Shown: positions 41,627 to 42,615 of the stretch, in pieces
Position numbering within the stretch: the first letter of the stretch is position 1
How the letters are laid out: every line of letters starts with the position of its first letter
DNA from: Planctomycetaceae bacterium
GTDB lineage: Bacteria > Planctomycetota > Planctomycetia > Pirellulales > UBA1268
Reading direction: 5' to 3'
DNA: 42,615 bases
NCBI GenBank assembly: GCA_018694455.1
Contig: JABHNP010000304.1
Location: 1-42,615 of the forward strand
Notes under the pieces: generated by a model
The model's input: the letters and a program-made list of their open reading frames with translations, nothing else
What the model was told of the DNA's origin: nothing
Database searches by the model: none
Translations under genes and position numbers: made by a program

Positions 41627-41978
41627 GATGAACACTCCAGATCAATTAGGTAGAGAAACAAATTAGATAAAGAAACAAAAGATGTACGGTATAGCTTGAG
41701 CCCATCAAAAAAATTGGATGAAAAATACCAAAGCCCCAAGCCCTCGTATAAAACTAACTGTAACGCGAGACGCGGAATATCACAAGATTCGGTATTGTGA
41801 GAACTCAAGATTTAATTCGTCGCGAGGCATGAAATCGGTTTCATGCGAAGCGTTACTGGGAAAGTAATATTGATTGACTCGTTTCAGAGGTCTTTCGTTG
41901 TGGATGCTTTTTCGGCACGTCGCTGCGGGCCTTGGAAGAGGCCTGCACTAATCCCTTTTTTTCATCGCAAAACCTACC
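41627..41978. other. Intergenic region upstream of the DUF1559 gene
   Basis: About 350 nt between the end of the partial serine hydrolase and the DUF1559 start, both on the minus strand. It should hold the DUF1559 promoter; the 41640-41720 part is AT-rich but no certain -35/-10 pair is seen. A perfect 8-bp stem-loop lies at 41827-41846. I see no gene. Confidence 0.45.
41827..41846. repeat. Perfect inverted repeat with TCGG tetraloop
   Basis: GCATGAAA (41827-41834) and TTTCATGC (41839-41846) flank TCGG. A further CGC/GCG pair (41821-41823 with 41850-41852) extends the stem across a 3x3 internal loop. It could be a terminator stem for the serine hydrolase (no T-tract) or an operator for DUF1559. 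Confidence 0.5.
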
Positions 41979-42615
41979 TTATTGTGCCTGTTCAAAAGAG
42001 GGAAGAATTCTTTCCGGCAGTGTCTTGAGAAGCGGCCCCATTCCTTTGTTGTGTGACGTGACAATAGCGATCACGTCTAGCTTCGGAAAGAAAAAGATAA
42101 ACTGGCCGCCAGCCCCGCGACACGTAACGCACTCTATTTTCGTTTCACCAACCTCAGCGACGCTCTGCCAAAAAAAGAACCCGTATGAGTTTGTGTCTGA
42201 TGGCGCGCACAGCTGACTTGTTGCCTGCTCAATGTATTCAGCTGGTATCAGCTGTTCTCCATTGAATTGCCCCTGTTGGCGAACAAGAAGTCCCCACTTC
42301 ACCATGTCACGAGAACACATGCTGCTTCCTGCCGCGCTCTTTGGGAGGCCGTTGATGTCCTCCGGCCAGTGGGACTGAGTTATTTTTAGTTTCTCAAGGA
42401 GTTCTTTTTTCAGAAAGTTTTCAGCTGATCCGGGTACCACAGCCTCAATCACTTGCATGGTGATCGCGGGGTCAATGCCCTGGTATTTAAACTCACGAGG
42501 TGCAGATAGAATTGGTGCAGTGCGTTCAAAAAACATCTGCACTTGATGCTGCCCTTGATTCTTCGCAGTGTCGGATCTGATTTGTTGCTGAATTTTTTGT
42601 GGAATGCGAATGCCA
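41979..42615 (-). CDS. Serine beta-lactamase-related hydrolase, C-terminal part (runs off the window)
   Basis: The frame is open to the window edge, so at least 211 residues are visible without the N-terminus. Landmarks of the beta-lactamase/AmpC-like family C-terminal half: DPAITMQVIEAVVPGSAENF, ITQSHWPEDINGLPKSAAGS, MCSRDMVKWGLLVRQQGQFN then GEQLIPAEYIEQA, YGFFFWQ and a CRGAGGQFIFFFPKLDVIAIV strand in the KTG position. The SxxK and YxN motifs should lie upstream, outside the window. It is more similar in style to the 6-aminohexanoate-hydrolase/CubicO-type esterases than to the full-length serine hydrolase at 9390-10562. Peptidase or esterase activity is not distinguishable. Confidence 0.85.
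   Translation of the reverse strand, partial: GIRIPQKIQQQIRSDTAKNQGQHQVQMFFERTAPILSAPREFKYQGIDPAITMQVIEAVVPGSAENFLKKELLEKLKITQSHWPEDINGLPKSAAGSSMCSRDMVKWGLLVRQQGQFNGEQLIPAEYIEQATSQLCAPSDTNSYGFFFWQSVAEVGETKIECVTCRGAGGQFIFFFPKLDVIAIVTSHNKGMGPLLKTLPERILPSFEQAQ

Noticed and set aside
1..42615. Search for CRISPR arrays, tRNA/rRNA genes, transposases and integrases
   Set aside because: No regularly spaced repeats, tRNA-like cloverleaf sequence, rRNA segment or transposase/integrase motif was seen while reading the window.

Overview
The window looks like a chromosomal segment of a marine-type member of the Planctomycetota (Pirellulales-like). The evidence is gene content typical of that phylum: DUF1559 proteins with prepilin-type N-termini, two DUF1549/DUF1553 + DUF1501 gene pairs, five sulfatases, PQQ-like propeller proteins, a FecR/LamG regulator next to an ECF sigma factor, and a large secreted protein with the LEPR-type N-terminal motif. 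No rRNA, tRNA, CRISPR array, transposase or phage gene was seen. The genus cannot be named from the sequence alone.

Left part (1-9134, + strand): the last codons of a DUF1559 gene, a strong terminator-like hairpin and a small lipoprotein; a secreted protein of unknown function; a DJ-1/PfpI protein; then sulfatase - lactonase-type propeller - DUF1080-like protein; and a large LEPR-motif protein that ends in a GH16 glycosidase domain with an intact EIDVME motif. Next (9390-18061, - strand) come a serine beta-lactamase-like hydrolase, a membrane desaturase closely resembling eukaryotic sphingolipid delta-4 desaturases, and a compact DUF1549/1553 - DUF1501 - PQQ-propeller operon.

Centre (18532-24401, + strand): sulfatase (CTAGR type) - exported Bcp-like peroxiredoxin - duplicated right-handed beta-helix protein - EF-hand/esterase fusion - small acidic ORF. 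It is transcribed divergently from the preceding operon.

Right part (24413-39895, - strand) is the most striking block. Eight co-directional genes start with an ECF sigma factor and a FecR-LamG membrane protein, followed by an EF-hand sulfatase, DUF1549/1553, DUF1501, a sulfatase fused to a GH50/beta-agarase-like glycosidase in one 1280-residue protein, another sulfatase and a PQQ-propeller protein. Beyond it are a small lipoprotein, a DUF1559 pseudopilin and the C-terminal part of a second serine hydrolase that runs off the window.

Taken together, the window encodes exported machinery for desulfating and cleaving a sulfated polysaccharide, plausibly an algal galactan. Evidence for the substrate type is the GH50-like domain fused to a sulfatase and, less directly, the GH16 domain. 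The locus has no SusC/SusD pair and no visible formylglycine-generating enzyme, so uptake and sulfatase maturation must be encoded elsewhere. The sigma/FecR-LamG pair is the obvious candidate for substrate-responsive control.
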